64,000 nt of DNA from Bacteroides mediterraneensis (GTDB lineage Bacteria > Bacteroidota > Bacteroidia > Bacteroidales > Bacteroidaceae). Under the pieces are notes generated by a model. It was not told the origin of the DNA. It worked only from the letters and a program-made list of their open reading frames with translations, and made no database searches. The DNA is taken from positions 1 through 64,000 of the forward strand of contig NZ_JACJKA010000005.1 of NCBI RefSeq assembly GCF_016900355.1, in the 5' to 3' direction. The position numbers and the translations under genes were made by a program. This document shows positions 25,926-35,409 of this stretch, one piece after another; the first letter of the stretch is position 1, and each line of letters opens with the position of its first letter.

Positions 25926-27539
25926 TTAGAAATGAACGCCCAGTGTCAGCAACACCTGGTGACGTTCGTTGGTGACCTTAGTGGCTGGCAAAGCCTCATC
26001 ACTGAACGCATAAAAATCAGACTTGTACACGTTGTATTTGTAAGCCAGGTCCGTATAAAACCATTTTCCTCTATAACCTAAACCTGCGGTCACCGTATTG
26101 CGTGACAAATCATTCATATATTCCGTATCTGTACGCATATCGTTTGCATTCAACGATTTATATGCTCCATCTTTGAAAGCCGATGTAGAATAATTGTAAC
26201 CGGCCCGTACGCTGAAAGCTGAAGAAATGCGTGCCTCCAGTCCCACACGTACCGTGTGCTGTCCTTTCAGAATAGACTTGGTGTACTCATTCTGGTTCTC
26301 CATCGGAGTCCCGTCGTTATAGTACATCCGGCAAGCGTTATAACCGGCATATTCATATTCTGCCCCCATAGCCAAGAAACTGCCTACCGTAGTTCCGGCA
26401 CTTACATTGAATTTCCACGGGGTCACCAAACGATAATCCTGAACTGATTCTCCTGCATAATCAATCGTCCGCTCGTCTGCTTTGAACTGCGTATTATCAG
26501 CTTCATTGGCAAACTTGTAATTCAGTTCCGAATAAAGTTCAGCAGAATAGGTATCAGTCAGCGAGTACCAGGTGGGTGTATGAATGGCCAGACCAAAACG
26601 GAATGGAGAATCTTCTATCGGACGGAAAATGGCCCCAAACTTCAGATTCAGTCCGGTCCCTTCTGTACGATACGCATTCCGCAACTCATAATATCCTGAA
26701 TGATTGCCATCATATACATCCTCTGTATAATACGTACTGCGCGTATAGTTCACATCGTTCACACCCAAGGTGATTCCGAAATACATCCGGTCTTCCACAT
26801 TAAAGGCCACATTAAAATCGTACTGGTTGATACCACCTTCTTCCCGACTGCGGAATCCGTTAGCATTTCCGTTCCATCCCATCGGCATTTGAACAGTACC
26901 TCCTTTTCCATCCTCGAAGGTACCCACTCCAACCAGTTCCGACCGGACACCCATCACTCCCAAATACGGATAATTGGTATTATAATAAGGGTTCGAAAGA
27001 CCGCTGTGTCCTTCTACTCCATAATTATAAATATCATCCATCTCACTGATGGAGTAAATAGAGCCTGCTACCATATTGGCCAGCTGCTGCGTCTGGGATA
27101 AACCATTCAACATACCTCCTGCCGCAAACTGACGGTTAAAATTCTGACTCTTATGATAGTTGAATCCAAAGTTCAGGTAACGGAGCGTCGTGCGGTTACC
27201 AATCTTTGTAGAGTACACAAAACCAATCTGGTCAAACGAAGCCTTATTCCGTTTGTCATTCATCACACTTCCATTAAAGTCACTCTCTGCCTTTGTGGCA
27301 TTCATGCCAAATGACGTAGCCACCTCATGGCCTCTGAACAAACCGATACCCGCCGGGTTGGTGCCGATCACTGAAATATCTGCACCCAGCGCACTCATGG
27401 CTCCACCCATTCCGACAAAACGGGCCGTTCCGTTCAACTCATCCCCCGCATAGCGGGCCGCATCATAAGCAGTCTGTGCCATGGCCTGTGCACCGCACAA
27501 TAATGAACAGGCCACTGCATACATGTATTTCTTTTTCAT
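25926..27539 (-). CDS. outer membrane protein of OmpP1/FadL-like type
   Basis: The start at 27539 gives the signal MKKKYMYAVACSLLCGAQAMAQ; the frame is open further upstream but without coding character. The mature N-terminus TAYDAARYAGDELNGTARFVGMGGAMSALGAD and the NPAGIGLFRG motif match the Bacteroidota branch of the FadL/OmpP1 hydrophobic-compound transporters. Length is 537 residues, and the final strand LLTLGVHF ends in Phe as for barrels. It lies 25 nt after the W/G/Y-rich protein gene, forming a two-gene unit. Substrate unknown. Confidence 0.85.
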   Translation of the reverse strand: MKKKYMYAVACSLLCGAQAMAQTAYDAARYAGDELNGTARFVGMGGAMSALGADISVIGTNPAGIGLFRGHEVATSFGMNATKAESDFNGSVMNDKRNKASFDQIGFVYSTKIGNRTTLRYLNFGFNYHKSQNFNRQFAAGGMLNGLSQTQQLANMVAGSIYSISEMDDIYNYGVEGHSGLSNPYYNTNYPYLGVMGVRSELVGVGTFEDGKGGTVQMPMGWNGNANGFRSREEGGINQYDFNVAFNVEDRMYFGITLGVNDVNYTRSTYYTEDVYDGNHSGYYELRNAYRTEGTGLNLKFGAIFRPIEDSPFRFGLAIHTPTWYSLTDTYSAELYSELNYKFANEADNTQFKADERTIDYAGESVQDYRLVTPWKFNVSAGTTVGSFLAMGAEYEYAGYNACRMYYNDGTPMENQNEYTKSILKGQHTVRVGLEARISSAFSVRAGYNYSTSAFKDGAYKSLNANDMRTDTEYMNDLSRNTVTAGLGYRGKWFYTDLAYKYNVYKSDFYAFSDEALPATKVTNERHQVLLTLGVHF

Positions 27540-27564
27540 CTTCAATCTCCTTTTAGTTACACAT

Positions 27565-28788
27565 TTATCTTCTGCGTGCGCCGCCACCGCCGCCCGTACT
27601 TATTCCTCTGGATCCGCCGCCACCCGTAGTAGAACGGTAGCTACCGCCTCCAAAGTTACTATAACTTCTGACAGAAGAATTGGTACGTGAATTATTGAAT
27701 CCATTATTCATCCGGTTGCTGTTGTTCTGGTTCATCCGGTTAAACACATCCGTATTACGATAAGAATTCGGGCGTGTACTGCTGGGACGAGAATAAGTAG
27801 ATTCACCCAAACCTTGTGACGGACGGGTATATCTTGTGCCTGTACTGCGCACTCTGGAAGCACCATCCGGACGGATAGAACGTATTCCATCGGTACCAGT
27901 CACAACACGACCACCCGTTCTACTATTACGGTCCAGTCCACCCATTACACGACCGCCCGTTCTGCCGTTACGGTCAAACACAGAACCCACGGTACCTCTC
28001 CGTACCACCTGCTCTGCACGACGGTTATTGTAGGTATAGGAATGTCCTTGATAAGCACCTCCTCCCCATCCATAATACGGGTAATGGTGATGCCATCCGG
28101 GGCCCCAATAACCACCCCAGTAACCTCCCCAATAGCCACCCCAGTAGCCACCGTACCAGTAAGGAGAATACCATGGAGAGTACCAACTATAATACCATGG
28201 AGAATACCATCCCCAGCCCCAACTTGGTCCGGCAATGCTCCAGTTCCATCTCCAGTCCCACCACATCGGGTTGCTGTAAGTCGGGAAAATGTATGCATAC
28301 AAGCCATCGTCATACACGTTCCAATCCCAAGATGGGAAGGCACCGTACACCACGTCCCAATACAACGGACTGCTTACCGGAATGGCGTAGCGCGGACTCC
28401 GGAAACGGACAATTCGCATGGCGTACTCATAATCATCCTGTGAACCTTCAAATCCGTTCACCCATTCTCCCCGCTCTCCATACGGTTTTTCCTGTATGTA
28501 AAGTGTATCGTTCTGCATGGAGAACGTATTCTCCCGTGAAGTATACCGACGGTTGTACTCATCTACATCACGTGTATTTCCAGCTGCATCTTTCACCACC
28601 ACTGGAGTGGAAGAAGACAATGTGGAATATGCCGTTGTCCCCTGATTCTGCTTCGGGGCCACTACGGTCTCCTTCTTCGTTTCTGCCTTTTTCTTGGGCA
28701 CGAAGTAAAGGTCGTCGTTACTCTGGGCCGCCATAAAAAGCGGTAAACTTGCCCATATCAACGAAGCAAATACTTTCAACTTCCTCAT
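27565..28788 (-). CDS. exported W/G/Y-rich low-complexity protein
   Basis: 407 residues from the start at 28788 (MRKLKVFASLIWASLPLFMAAQ signal). The mature N-terminus is DDLYFVPKKK, a motif I recall from Bacteroidales secreted proteins. Residues about 150-240 are extraordinarily aromatic, including four WGGY repeats encoded by near-identical 12-nt units (28100-28155), then HHHYPYYGWGGG. The C-terminal 150 residues are Arg/Ser/Gly/Asn-rich and end in GGGGGARRR. It has no recognisable enzyme domain. A structural or surface role with the downstream FadL-like protein is possible. Its promoter lies near 28828-28835. Confidence 0.75.
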   Translation of the reverse strand: MRKLKVFASLIWASLPLFMAAQSNDDLYFVPKKKAETKKETVVAPKQNQGTTAYSTLSSSTPVVVKDAAGNTRDVDEYNRRYTSRENTFSMQNDTLYIQEKPYGERGEWVNGFEGSQDDYEYAMRIVRFRSPRYAIPVSSPLYWDVVYGAFPSWDWNVYDDGLYAYIFPTYSNPMWWDWRWNWSIAGPSWGWGWYSPWYYSWYSPWYSPYWYGGYWGGYWGGYWGGYWGPGWHHHYPYYGWGGGAYQGHSYTYNNRRAEQVVRRGTVGSVFDRNGRTGGRVMGGLDRNSRTGGRVVTGTDGIRSIRPDGASRVRSTGTRYTRPSQGLGESTYSRPSSTRPNSYRNTDVFNRMNQNNSNRMNNGFNNSRTNSSVRSYSNFGGGSYRSTTGGGGSRGISTGGGGGARRR

Positions 28789-28827
28789 AGTTCTATCTTT
28801 TAACGGTTTTACCTTTTTATTCTGGTA

Positions 28828-28835
28828 CAAAAATA
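28828..28835 (-). promoter_or_regulatory. -7 element of W/G/Y-rich protein gene
   Basis: On the minus strand TATTTTTG, 40 bases upstream of the ATG at 28788. The perfect dyad at 28861-28890 lies just upstream. Confidence 0.5.
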
Positions 28836-28860
28836 GGAAGATATTTCTCCCCGTCAAGCA

Positions 28861-28890
28861 GGAAATCCCTATTTTGAGATAGGGATTTCC
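28861..28890. promoter_or_regulatory. perfect 12-bp inverted repeat
   Basis: GGAAATCCCTAT, 6-nt loop, ATAGGGATTTCC. It sits 28 bases past the EamA stop and upstream of the next gene's promoter. No T-run follows on the minus strand, so it may be a factor-binding dyad, a transcript-end stabiliser, or both. Confidence 0.65.
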
Positions 28891-28917
28891 CTAAACTTGT
28901 CGGTTGAGCAAAAAAAT

Positions 28918-29790
28918 TCAATGTTTCTTTTCCGCCCAATAGACTCCGCACAAAATGCAGGCAGCCCCCACAATCGCACAAAGGCTCAGTTTCTCTCCCA
29001 GAATACACATGGAAGCAACCAGCGTGACCAGCGGTCCCAAGTAGATGTAGTTGGAAGTCCGCACCACTCCGATTTTTTTGAGTGCCACGTTCCAGACGAC
29101 AAAGCAGACCAGCGAGGCCACCAAAGCCAGGAACAACAGGTTCATCCAAACCGGCGGCTGCACCAGAATCTCTGCGTTCAGCCGGAAATGATAAACCGCG
29201 AACAGCGGCAGGATGGTGATAATTCCATAGAAAAACACTTTCCGGGTGATGAACGACACCGGATAACGCCCCGAAAGCTGACGAATCACCAGGCTGTAGC
29301 ACGCCCACGAAAACGCCGCACACAAGGTCAGCAAGTCGCCCCACGGAGAGACCTGTACCCCGTGCTGCCCCTCGAACACAATCAGGGCCACGCCGCACAA
29401 GGCCAGTGCCGAACCGCCAAGCAATCGTCGGGTAAGCCGTTCCCCTTTATAAAGCGCCGACGAAAGCAACGCCGTCATCAGAGGAGCCGTACACAACAGA
29501 AAGGCCACATTCGATACCTGTGTGATGCCCAATGCCGTATTCTCCGTATAAAAATACAGCGCACCTCCAAAGAAGCCGCCCAAAAGCAGCAGACCTTCAT
29601 CCCTCCAGCTATCAGCCAGCAACCGACGGGGGGAAATCACCCAGACACCCGCATACGCAATCAGGAAACGATAGAAAAAAATCTCGTGCGGATGCAGTCC
29701 ATGCTGAATCAACACCTTGGTGGAGATATACGTCAATCCCCATACTGCGACCACCAAAATGGCCAGCAGGTGATAATATCCCAGTTTCAC
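28918..29790 (-). CDS. EamA/DMT-family transporter, last gene of the biotin operon
   Basis: A 290-residue membrane protein with about ten helices in two EamA repeats (AVWGLTYISTKVLI at the start, SWACYSLVIRQLSGRYP beginning repeat 2). It lies 9 nt after bioD with no gap for a terminator. The DMT superfamily includes YigM, the E. coli biotin importer, and many metabolite exporters. Its place in the bio operon suggests transport of biotin, pimeloyl precursor or an intermediate. Family certain, substrate inferred. Confidence 0.85.
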   Translation of the reverse strand: MKLGYYHLLAILVVAVWGLTYISTKVLIQHGLHPHEIFFYRFLIAYAGVWVISPRRLLADSWRDEGLLLLGGFFGGALYFYTENTALGITQVSNVAFLLCTAPLMTALLSSALYKGERLTRRLLGGSALALCGVALIVFEGQHGVQVSPWGDLLTLCAAFSWACYSLVIRQLSGRYPVSFITRKVFFYGIITILPLFAVYHFRLNAEILVQPPVWMNLLFLALVASLVCFVVWNVALKKIGVVRTSNYIYLGPLVTLVASMCILGEKLSLCAIVGAACILCGVYWAEKKH

Positions 29791-29799
29791 TATTTCCCG

Positions 29800-30450
29800 T
29801 TATTTGTCACCCAGAAAAGGAACCACTACAAACTCTGCCTCCGGATAGTCCCGTTTCAGCAAGTCACGCATATACGCTTCGGTATCGCGGCGGATAATCT
29901 CATCATCTTCCTCCGGAAAGAGGTTGTAGGCCAGCGTGTGCAGACGGATGCCCCGGCGGCTCATCGCCTCCAGGCTCAACAACGTATGGTTAATGCTTCC
30001 CAGCCGTCCGGAAGTCACGAACACCAACGGATACTGTTTCTGCGCCACGTAGTCAATGGTCAACAAGTCGCGCGTCAAGGGAACCATCAGTCCCCCGGCC
30101 CCTTCCAGCAGCACCGCATCGTAGCGTTCGCTCAGGGTTTCCGTCGCCCGTTCAATCTTGCCGAAGTCAATCGGACGCTTATCAATCTCTGCAGCCAGAT
30201 GCGGAGAGCAGGGATAAGAATAAATCTCCGGCATCGTCAGCCGTTCCTTGTCCTCCGGCAGCAAACCGGTACCCATAATCCGACGGTGCAGCTCGATGTC
30301 CTCCGACAAGTCCATGTTACCCGTCTGAATCAGTTTTTCCGTAATGGTGCGGATGCCCCGCTCGTTCCATGTCTTAGCCAGATAAGCCGTAGCATAACTC
30401 TTTCCGATGTTCGTATCGATGCCACTCACAAAATATACATTCTTTTTCAT
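29800..30450 (-). CDS. bioD: dethiobiotin synthetase
   Basis: BioD closes the ureido ring of 7,8-diaminopelargonate using CO2 and ATP, giving dethiobiotin. The 216-residue protein opens with the P-loop VSGIDTNIGKSYATAYLAK (GxxTxxGKS form). LLEGAGGLMVPL is the expected second motif and FVTSGRLGSINHTLL binds substrate. It starts 18 nt after bioC. Length and motifs are normal. Confidence 0.94.
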   Translation of the reverse strand: MKKNVYFVSGIDTNIGKSYATAYLAKTWNERGIRTITEKLIQTGNMDLSEDIELHRRIMGTGLLPEDKERLTMPEIYSYPCSPHLAAEIDKRPIDFGKIERATETLSERYDAVLLEGAGGLMVPLTRDLLTIDYVAQKQYPLVFVTSGRLGSINHTLLSLEAMSRRGIRLHTLAYNLFPEEDDEIIRRDTEAYMRDLLKRDYPEAEFVVVPFLGDK

Positions 30451-30468
30451 TCTCGTATAGTTATTATT

Positions 30469-31218
30469 CTATTTTCTACATATCATATAAATGGGATGAA
30501 AAGTCAGGTACACCCTGCCCCGTTCATCCGAAAACTGCCGGGTATATTCCCGGCAAAACTCCTGCAGCCTGCCCCGTGTCCAGGCCTGTGCCGCCGTGCC
30601 CGTCACTCCCGTCTCTTTCAGGTGCCGCAACACCTCCAGCGGGGAAGCGAACGACAGGCGCAACTGCTCCTCGTGGGCATACACTACCTCGTAACGGGCG
30701 GCCAGCATCTCCCGCAGTGCCTCCAGCGACGGATACGATAGCCCAGCCGAAGCCAACGTCGCCACCTCCTCCGTGTTGTGAGGGCCGAAAGTACTGAAAG
30801 CCAGGTAGCCCCCCTCGTGCAGCAGCCTTCGGCATCCCGAAAAGAAACGCGGCAAATCGTCGAACCACTGCACCGCCGAGCACGACACAATCAGGTCCTG
30901 TCCTGACGGAAAAGCCAGTGTCTCCGCATCCTTCGCCATGAAATGCACCTTTTCACCCAACACATCCGCCAGATAAGGTTCCACTTCCGGACAAAGGTCG
31001 TTCAGCCACATTTCTTCCGGTGCAGCCTGCTGCAAGTACATCCGCGTGAACATGCCCGTGCCACAGCCTATTTCCAGCACCCGTTCCTGTATGTCCGAAG
31101 GAATGTAACGACTGGTCAGTTCCGCCATCCGGGATGCCACGTAACGCTGCACGTCAGCCTTGTCCAGGTAAGTGCCCACGGCCTTCGCAAAACGCCGACT
31201 AATCAGGGTCTTGTCCAT
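30469..31218 (-). CDS. bioC: malonyl-ACP O-methyltransferase
   Basis: BioC methylates malonyl-ACP so that fatty acid synthesis can build pimeloyl-ACP methyl ester. The 249-residue protein begins DKTLISRRFAKAVGTYLDKA, a family hallmark. It carries the SAM-binding VLEIGCGTGMFTRMYLQQ, then MWLNDLCPEV and LIVSCSAVQWFDDLPRFF. Its start overlaps the bioG end by 16 bp, so translation is coupled. Confidence 0.93.
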   Translation of the reverse strand: MDKTLISRRFAKAVGTYLDKADVQRYVASRMAELTSRYIPSDIQERVLEIGCGTGMFTRMYLQQAAPEEMWLNDLCPEVEPYLADVLGEKVHFMAKDAETLAFPSGQDLIVSCSAVQWFDDLPRFFSGCRRLLHEGGYLAFSTFGPHNTEEVATLASAGLSYPSLEALREMLAARYEVVYAHEEQLRLSFASPLEVLRHLKETGVTGTAAQAWTRGRLQEFCREYTRQFSDERGRVYLTFHPIYMICRK

Positions 31219-31871
31219 AAACTACTTTCTCCGCTCAGCAACTGCCGGAACAGCTCCTCGTCATAGTGTTCCACGTCTTTCTCTTCCACCGGTACGCCCT
31301 GCCACGCTTCCCGCTGGTTCTGCGGTGGAAAAATCTTATCCGAGGTCCCGACAATCGCCTTGTCCCAGTCCCACTTCCACGCCGGACGGGCCTTCACCAT
31401 TGTCCATTCGTCTGCCAGTTCCTGATGCAAGTCGTCCAACGTCCGGTAAGGGTGATGTGCCAGAAAAGCTTTCACCTGCGCCGCCGACCCGCAAATGCGC
31501 CGACGGAAACGCACCAGCACCGGTTCCGAGAAATTCTCCAGCGTTCCCCGGAAGATGGCTTCCGGAATTCCTTTGGTATCATGGATAGGATAAGGTGTCC
31601 CGTTCACAGCCAGCCTCATTCCATAAGGATAATCTTTCCCAGTCAACGTCTGGCAGGCCACCCATACGCCCATGGACCAAGCCAGGACCCGTATCTCCTG
31701 ATAACCGTCCAACAGGCTGTAGTCAAAGTCCATATTCTTGTAATCAAAACACAGCAAGTAATCGCACCCTTCCGGGACCGGACTGCCAAACAGGTTTTCG
31801 TCTGACCCCCAGCCCGCAAAGAAAAGCAGCAACACCGGGTTTCCTTCTTTCTTGATAAACAGTTGTTTCAT
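31203..31871 (-). CDS. bioG: pimeloyl-ACP methyl ester esterase (BioG type)
   Basis: BioG removes the methyl group from pimeloyl-ACP methyl ester, ending the BioC-started cycle. This 222-residue alpha/beta-hydrolase (DUF452 family) shows LLLFFAGWGSDENLF, the nucleophile elbow in VLAWSMGVWVACQ, and a C-terminal His in DVEHYDEELFRQLL. It replaces the BioH of E. coli. The gene is embedded between bioF and bioC, the usual Bacteroides arrangement. Confidence 0.92.
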   Translation of the reverse strand: MKQLFIKKEGNPVLLLFFAGWGSDENLFGSPVPEGCDYLLCFDYKNMDFDYSLLDGYQEIRVLAWSMGVWVACQTLTGKDYPYGMRLAVNGTPYPIHDTKGIPEAIFRGTLENFSEPVLVRFRRRICGSAAQVKAFLAHHPYRTLDDLHQELADEWTMVKARPAWKWDWDKAIVGTSDKIFPPQNQREAWQGVPVEEKDVEHYDEELFRQLLSGESSLWTRP

Positions 31872-31890
31872 TCCTTCAATTCTTTCCGAT

Positions 31891-33066
31891 TCATTCCTTC
31901 AATTCGTGACACAAACGCGCCACTTCGTCCTCTTCAATCAGCGCAGTCAGCGAGAAACGCAACCGTGCCGTCCCTTCGGGCACCGTAGGCGGACGTACGG
32001 GCAACACATAGAAGCCGTGTTCCTGCATCTGCATAGCCTTCCAGATAGCCTTCTCGTTGGCCCCTACCACCAAAGGGATGATGTGGCTTTCCGACGGACA
32101 ATCAGCCCCACTTTCATGGACAGCCGCCCGCAAACGTGCTGAAATCCGTGCCAGGTGCTCCCGCCGTGCCTGCATCTCCTCCAACCGCGACAAGACGAAG
32201 CGCGTCCAGGCCACGTTGATGGGAGGCAAGGCCGTGGTGAAAATCAATGTCCGCATCCGGTTCACCAGATAATCCCGAATCACCTTCCGGCACACCACAT
32301 ACGCCCCGACAGAAGCCATCGCCTTACCGAAGGTGCCGCACAGGAAATCAATGTCCTTCAGGCAGCCTTGTTCCTCGGCCACCCCCAGTCCGTGCGCCCC
32401 CCGCACCGCAATGCCGTGCGCCTCATCCACATACAGCATCACGTGGTCATACCGGCGCTTCAGTGCCACCAGTCGATCGAGCGAAGCCACGTCACCGTCC
32501 ATGCTGAACACACTTTCCGTCACGATGATAATCCGGTGATACGCCCCGTGATACTTGGCCAGCAAATTCTCCAGCTGTGCATAGTCCTGGTGGCGGTAGC
32601 GGATGCACTTGGCCGCCGACAGGCGGATGCCATCAATCAAGCTCGCATGCACCAGCTTGTCGGCCAGAATCAGGGTATTCGCATCGGTCACCGCCGGCAG
32701 AATCCCCGTGTTCATGTGATACCCGCTGCTGAACACCAGCGCACTCTCCGCCCCGAACAGCGAAGCCAACAGCGTTTCCAGTTCCCGATAAGCCGGGAAG
32801 TTGCCCGTCAGCAACCGTGAGGACGAAGAAGAAAAGTACAAGTCCCTCTCCTTCACCGTCCGCAGAAACTCCTCGCGCAACGCCTTGTCCGAAGCCAGTC
32901 CTAAGTAATCGTTCGACGATAGATTCAGCATCCGCCGTCCACCGGCTTCAATCCATCTCCCGTCACAGCAGGTTTCCGGCAACACGCGCAGGTTGCCGCA
33001 CGCCTCCAGCTTGTCCAGCTCCAGCTGGAAATCCCTGTCCGGTCCGGGTTGTATTTCATTTTCCAT
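31891..33066 (-). CDS. bioF: 8-amino-7-oxononanoate synthase
   Basis: BioF is a PLP enzyme that condenses pimeloyl-ACP with alanine. The 391-residue protein shows LNLSSNDYLGLASDKALREEF, SGYHMNTGILPAV, the DEAHGIAVRGAHGLGV motif and the PLP lysine in CGTFGKAMASVGAYV. It lies 18 nt after bioA and 19 nt before bioG. It is full length with no unusual features. Confidence 0.95.
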   Translation of the reverse strand: MENEIQPGPDRDFQLELDKLEACGNLRVLPETCCDGRWIEAGGRRMLNLSSNDYLGLASDKALREEFLRTVKERDLYFSSSSSRLLTGNFPAYRELETLLASLFGAESALVFSSGYHMNTGILPAVTDANTLILADKLVHASLIDGIRLSAAKCIRYRHQDYAQLENLLAKYHGAYHRIIIVTESVFSMDGDVASLDRLVALKRRYDHVMLYVDEAHGIAVRGAHGLGVAEEQGCLKDIDFLCGTFGKAMASVGAYVVCRKVIRDYLVNRMRTLIFTTALPPINVAWTRFVLSRLEEMQARREHLARISARLRAAVHESGADCPSESHIIPLVVGANEKAIWKAMQMQEHGFYVLPVRPPTVPEGTARLRFSLTALIEEDEVARLCHELKE

Positions 33067-33084
33067 GATGTTCCTCCTTTGTTT

Positions 33085-34374
33085 TTATTCCGGCATTTCG
33101 CCCACAATTTTACACAAACCGCTCGTCAGCTTGGTCAGCTGTTCCGGACGGATGATGAAAGGCGGCATAATGTAAGCCAGCCGTCCGAACGGACGTACCC
33201 AGATACCTTCTTCCACAAACCGCCGCTGCATCCAGCCCATGTCGACCGGCTTCTTGGTTTCAATCACCCCGATGGCCCCCAGCACCCGGACATCGGCCAC
33301 CTGCGGCAACGAAGCCGCCGGCGCCAGTTCCTCTTTCAACTGTGCCTCGATACGATGTACCTTCTCCTGCCAGCCCGACGACAACAACAGCCGGACGGAA
33401 GCCAGTGCCACGGCACACGCCAGCGGATTACCCATGAACGTAGGCCCGTGCATGAAGGCACGCGGTTCCTTGGAAGAAATGCAGTCGGCCACCTTCGCCG
33501 AAGCCAGCACCGCCGAGAAGGTCATGTACCCTCCGGTCAGTGCCTTACCGATGCACATGATGTCCGGTTCCACCTGCGCATGTTCCCACGCAAAGAGCTT
33601 GCCCGTACGCCCGAAGCCCGTGGCAATTTCGTCAAAAATCAGAAGCATGCCGTGTTCCCGGCAGAGGCGTGCCGCCTCCCGTAAATACTGCGGATGGTAG
33701 AAACGCATTCCGCCGGCTCCCTGTACGATCGGCTCTAAAATCAGGGCCGCCAGCTCGTCGTGGTGCTGCATGATGACTTCCCGCAACGGCTCGATGTCTT
33801 TTTCGTCCCATTCCGCACCGAAACGGCACTGCGGAGCAGGCACGAAATAGCGCACCGGAAGGGCCGAACCGAACAGACTGTGCATGCCCGTCACCGGATC
33901 GCACACTGACATGGCGTTCCACGTGTCGCCGTGGTATCCAGAGCGGATAGTCACGAAATTGTTCTTCTCCGAATAACCGGCCGCAAACTGATACTGCACC
34001 GCCATCTTCAAGGCCACCTCCACGGCCACCGACCCACTGTCGGCATAAAAAATATACTCCATGCTGGGAGGCACGATTTTCAGCAATTCCTTTCCCAGTT
34101 CGATGGCCGGTTCATGGGTCAGTCCCCCGAACATCACGTGCGACATCCGGTGGACCTGTTCCTCCACCGCCCGGTTCAATACCGGATGATTGTATCCATG
34201 CACGGCACACCACCACGACGACATGCCGTCAATCAGTTCCGTGCCGTCGGCCAAGGTCAACGTACAGCCCTCTGCCCGTTCCACCTTGTAAGTAGGCAAC
34301 GGATTTGAGGTCGAAGTGTACGGGTGCCACAGGTGGTCCCGGTCAAATTCGTCAAACAGTTTCTCACAATTCAT
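33085..34374 (-). CDS. bioA: adenosylmethionine-8-amino-7-oxononanoate aminotransferase
   Basis: BioA transfers an amino group from S-adenosylmethionine to 8-amino-7-oxononanoate. The 429-residue class III aminotransferase shows [55 protein letters not shown] and the PLP lysine in [18 protein letters not shown]. It starts 11 bp inside the bioB end and ends 18 nt before bioF. Confidence 0.95.
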   Translation of the reverse strand: MNCEKLFDEFDRDHLWHPYTSTSNPLPTYKVERAEGCTLTLADGTELIDGMSSWWCAVHGYNHPVLNRAVEEQVHRMSHVMFGGLTHEPAIELGKELLKIVPPSMEYIFYADSGSVAVEVALKMAVQYQFAAGYSEKNNFVTIRSGYHGDTWNAMSVCDPVTGMHSLFGSALPVRYFVPAPQCRFGAEWDEKDIEPLREVIMQHHDELAALILEPIVQGAGGMRFYHPQYLREAARLCREHGMLLIFDEIATGFGRTGKLFAWEHAQVEPDIMCIGKALTGGYMTFSAVLASAKVADCISSKEPRAFMHGPTFMGNPLACAVALASVRLLLSSGWQEKVHRIEAQLKEELAPAASLPQVADVRVLGAIGVIETKKPVDMGWMQRRFVEEGIWVRPFGRLAYIMPPFIIRPEQLTKLTSGLCKIVGEMPE

Positions 34375-35326
34375 ATCCTGCTCCTTTTATACGTTCTTTG
34401 TCTTTTGATACTTTGGAACCGAGAGTAGTCAGCAAATCGCCCACAATGGCCGAATTGATGCCCACATACAGGGCACGGTCTACCGTCTCCTCACTCAACT
34501 GCGAACGTCCTCCAGCAAAACGGAGGAAAGCCGTCGGGTTCACCATGCGGAACATGGCCACCGTGCGCAACACCTCTTCCGCCGTCAGCGGTTTCGCGTG
34601 TTCCAGCGGCGTTCCCTTGATGGGCTGCAACAAGTTCAGCGGGATGGACTGCACCTCCAGTTCCCGCAAGGTCAGCGCCAGTTCCACCCGCTGAGCAGGT
34701 GTTTCTCCCATGCCGATAATGCCTCCGCTGCACACGTCCATGCCTGCCCGGCGAGCCGCCTGCAACGTATCTATCTTCTGGGATTGGGTATGCGTGGAAC
34801 ACAGGTTCGGGAAGAACGACGGTGCCGTTTCCAGATTGCAATGATAACGGCTCACCCCCGCACGGTGCAGGGCCACGAGCTGTTCCTCCGTGGCCAGTCC
34901 CAAGGATGCACATAACTTGATGCCGCTGTGTGCCCGCAGATATTCAACGTGCTGGCACAACTTTTCTATTTCTCCCGCCGAAGGCCGGCGTCCGCTGGTC
35001 ACCAGCGAGAAGCGCGATACTCCTTGGCTTTCGTTCATCTGTGCCTGACGCAAACATTCTTCTTCGCTCACCAGTCCGTACTCCTCCACGCCCGTGTGAT
35101 GATGTACCGACTGGGCACACCACTTGCAGTTTTCCGGGCAACGTCCCGACTTGGCGTTGATGATGGAACACATGTCAAACTTCCGCGAAGCATATGCCTC
35201 GGTGATGCGATGGGCCGTTTCACACAATGCGTCAAAAGGCGCTTCTTCCAACAGCCACAAAGCTTCTTCGGCGGTCAGCACCTGTCCTTCTTTTATTTTC
35301 TCTTCTAATTTCTGTAATCTTTCCAT
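34364..35326 (-). CDS. bioB: biotin synthase
   Basis: BioB is a radical SAM enzyme that inserts sulfur into dethiobiotin, the last biotin step. The ATG at 35326 ([14 protein letters not shown]) is used; codons further upstream run through a hairpin. The radical SAM triad is in [14 protein letters not shown]. Later motifs are [12 protein letters not shown] and GGIIGMGET, and the closing segment [11 protein letters not shown] carries none of the cluster Cys. It is 320 residues, normal. It is the first enzyme gene of the operon but sits behind a terminator-like hairpin (35350-35409). Confidence 0.95.
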   Translation of the reverse strand: MERLQKLEEKIKEGQVLTAEEALWLLEEAPFDALCETAHRITEAYASRKFDMCSIINAKSGRCPENCKWCAQSVHHHTGVEEYGLVSEEECLRQAQMNESQGVSRFSLVTSGRRPSAGEIEKLCQHVEYLRAHSGIKLCASLGLATEEQLVALHRAGVSRYHCNLETAPSFFPNLCSTHTQSQKIDTLQAARRAGMDVCSGGIIGMGETPAQRVELALTLRELEVQSIPLNLLQPIKGTPLEHAKPLTAEEVLRTVAMFRMVNPTAFLRFAGGRSQLSEETVDRALYVGINSAIVGDLLTTLGSKVSKDKERIKGAGYEL

Positions 35327-35349
35327 ACGTATTGTATTAAATAAAAAAG

Positions 35350-35409
35350 AAGGGATGTATCCGCTTCGGTTAAGTCTGTCAGACTTTACCTGAAACGGGT
35401 ACACCCCTT
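35350..35409 (-). promoter_or_regulatory. long hairpin between leader gene and bioB (possible attenuator)
   Basis: The outer stem AAGGGATGTATCCG (35350) pairs with CGGGTACACCCCTT (35396). The inner dyad GGTTAAGTCTG/CAGACTTTACC is a near-perfect 23-bp palindrome centred at 35379. On the minus strand it is followed by CTTTTTTATTT, so it looks like an intrinsic terminator just before bioB. It overlaps the last codons of the small gene at 35386. Confidence 0.75.

Noticed and set aside
28897-30741. A 614-codon plus-strand open frame across EamA, bioD and bioC
   Set aside because: It is antisense to three well-supported genes and is explained by their GC-rich codon use. Its product is rich in Gln/Arg/His without any domain.
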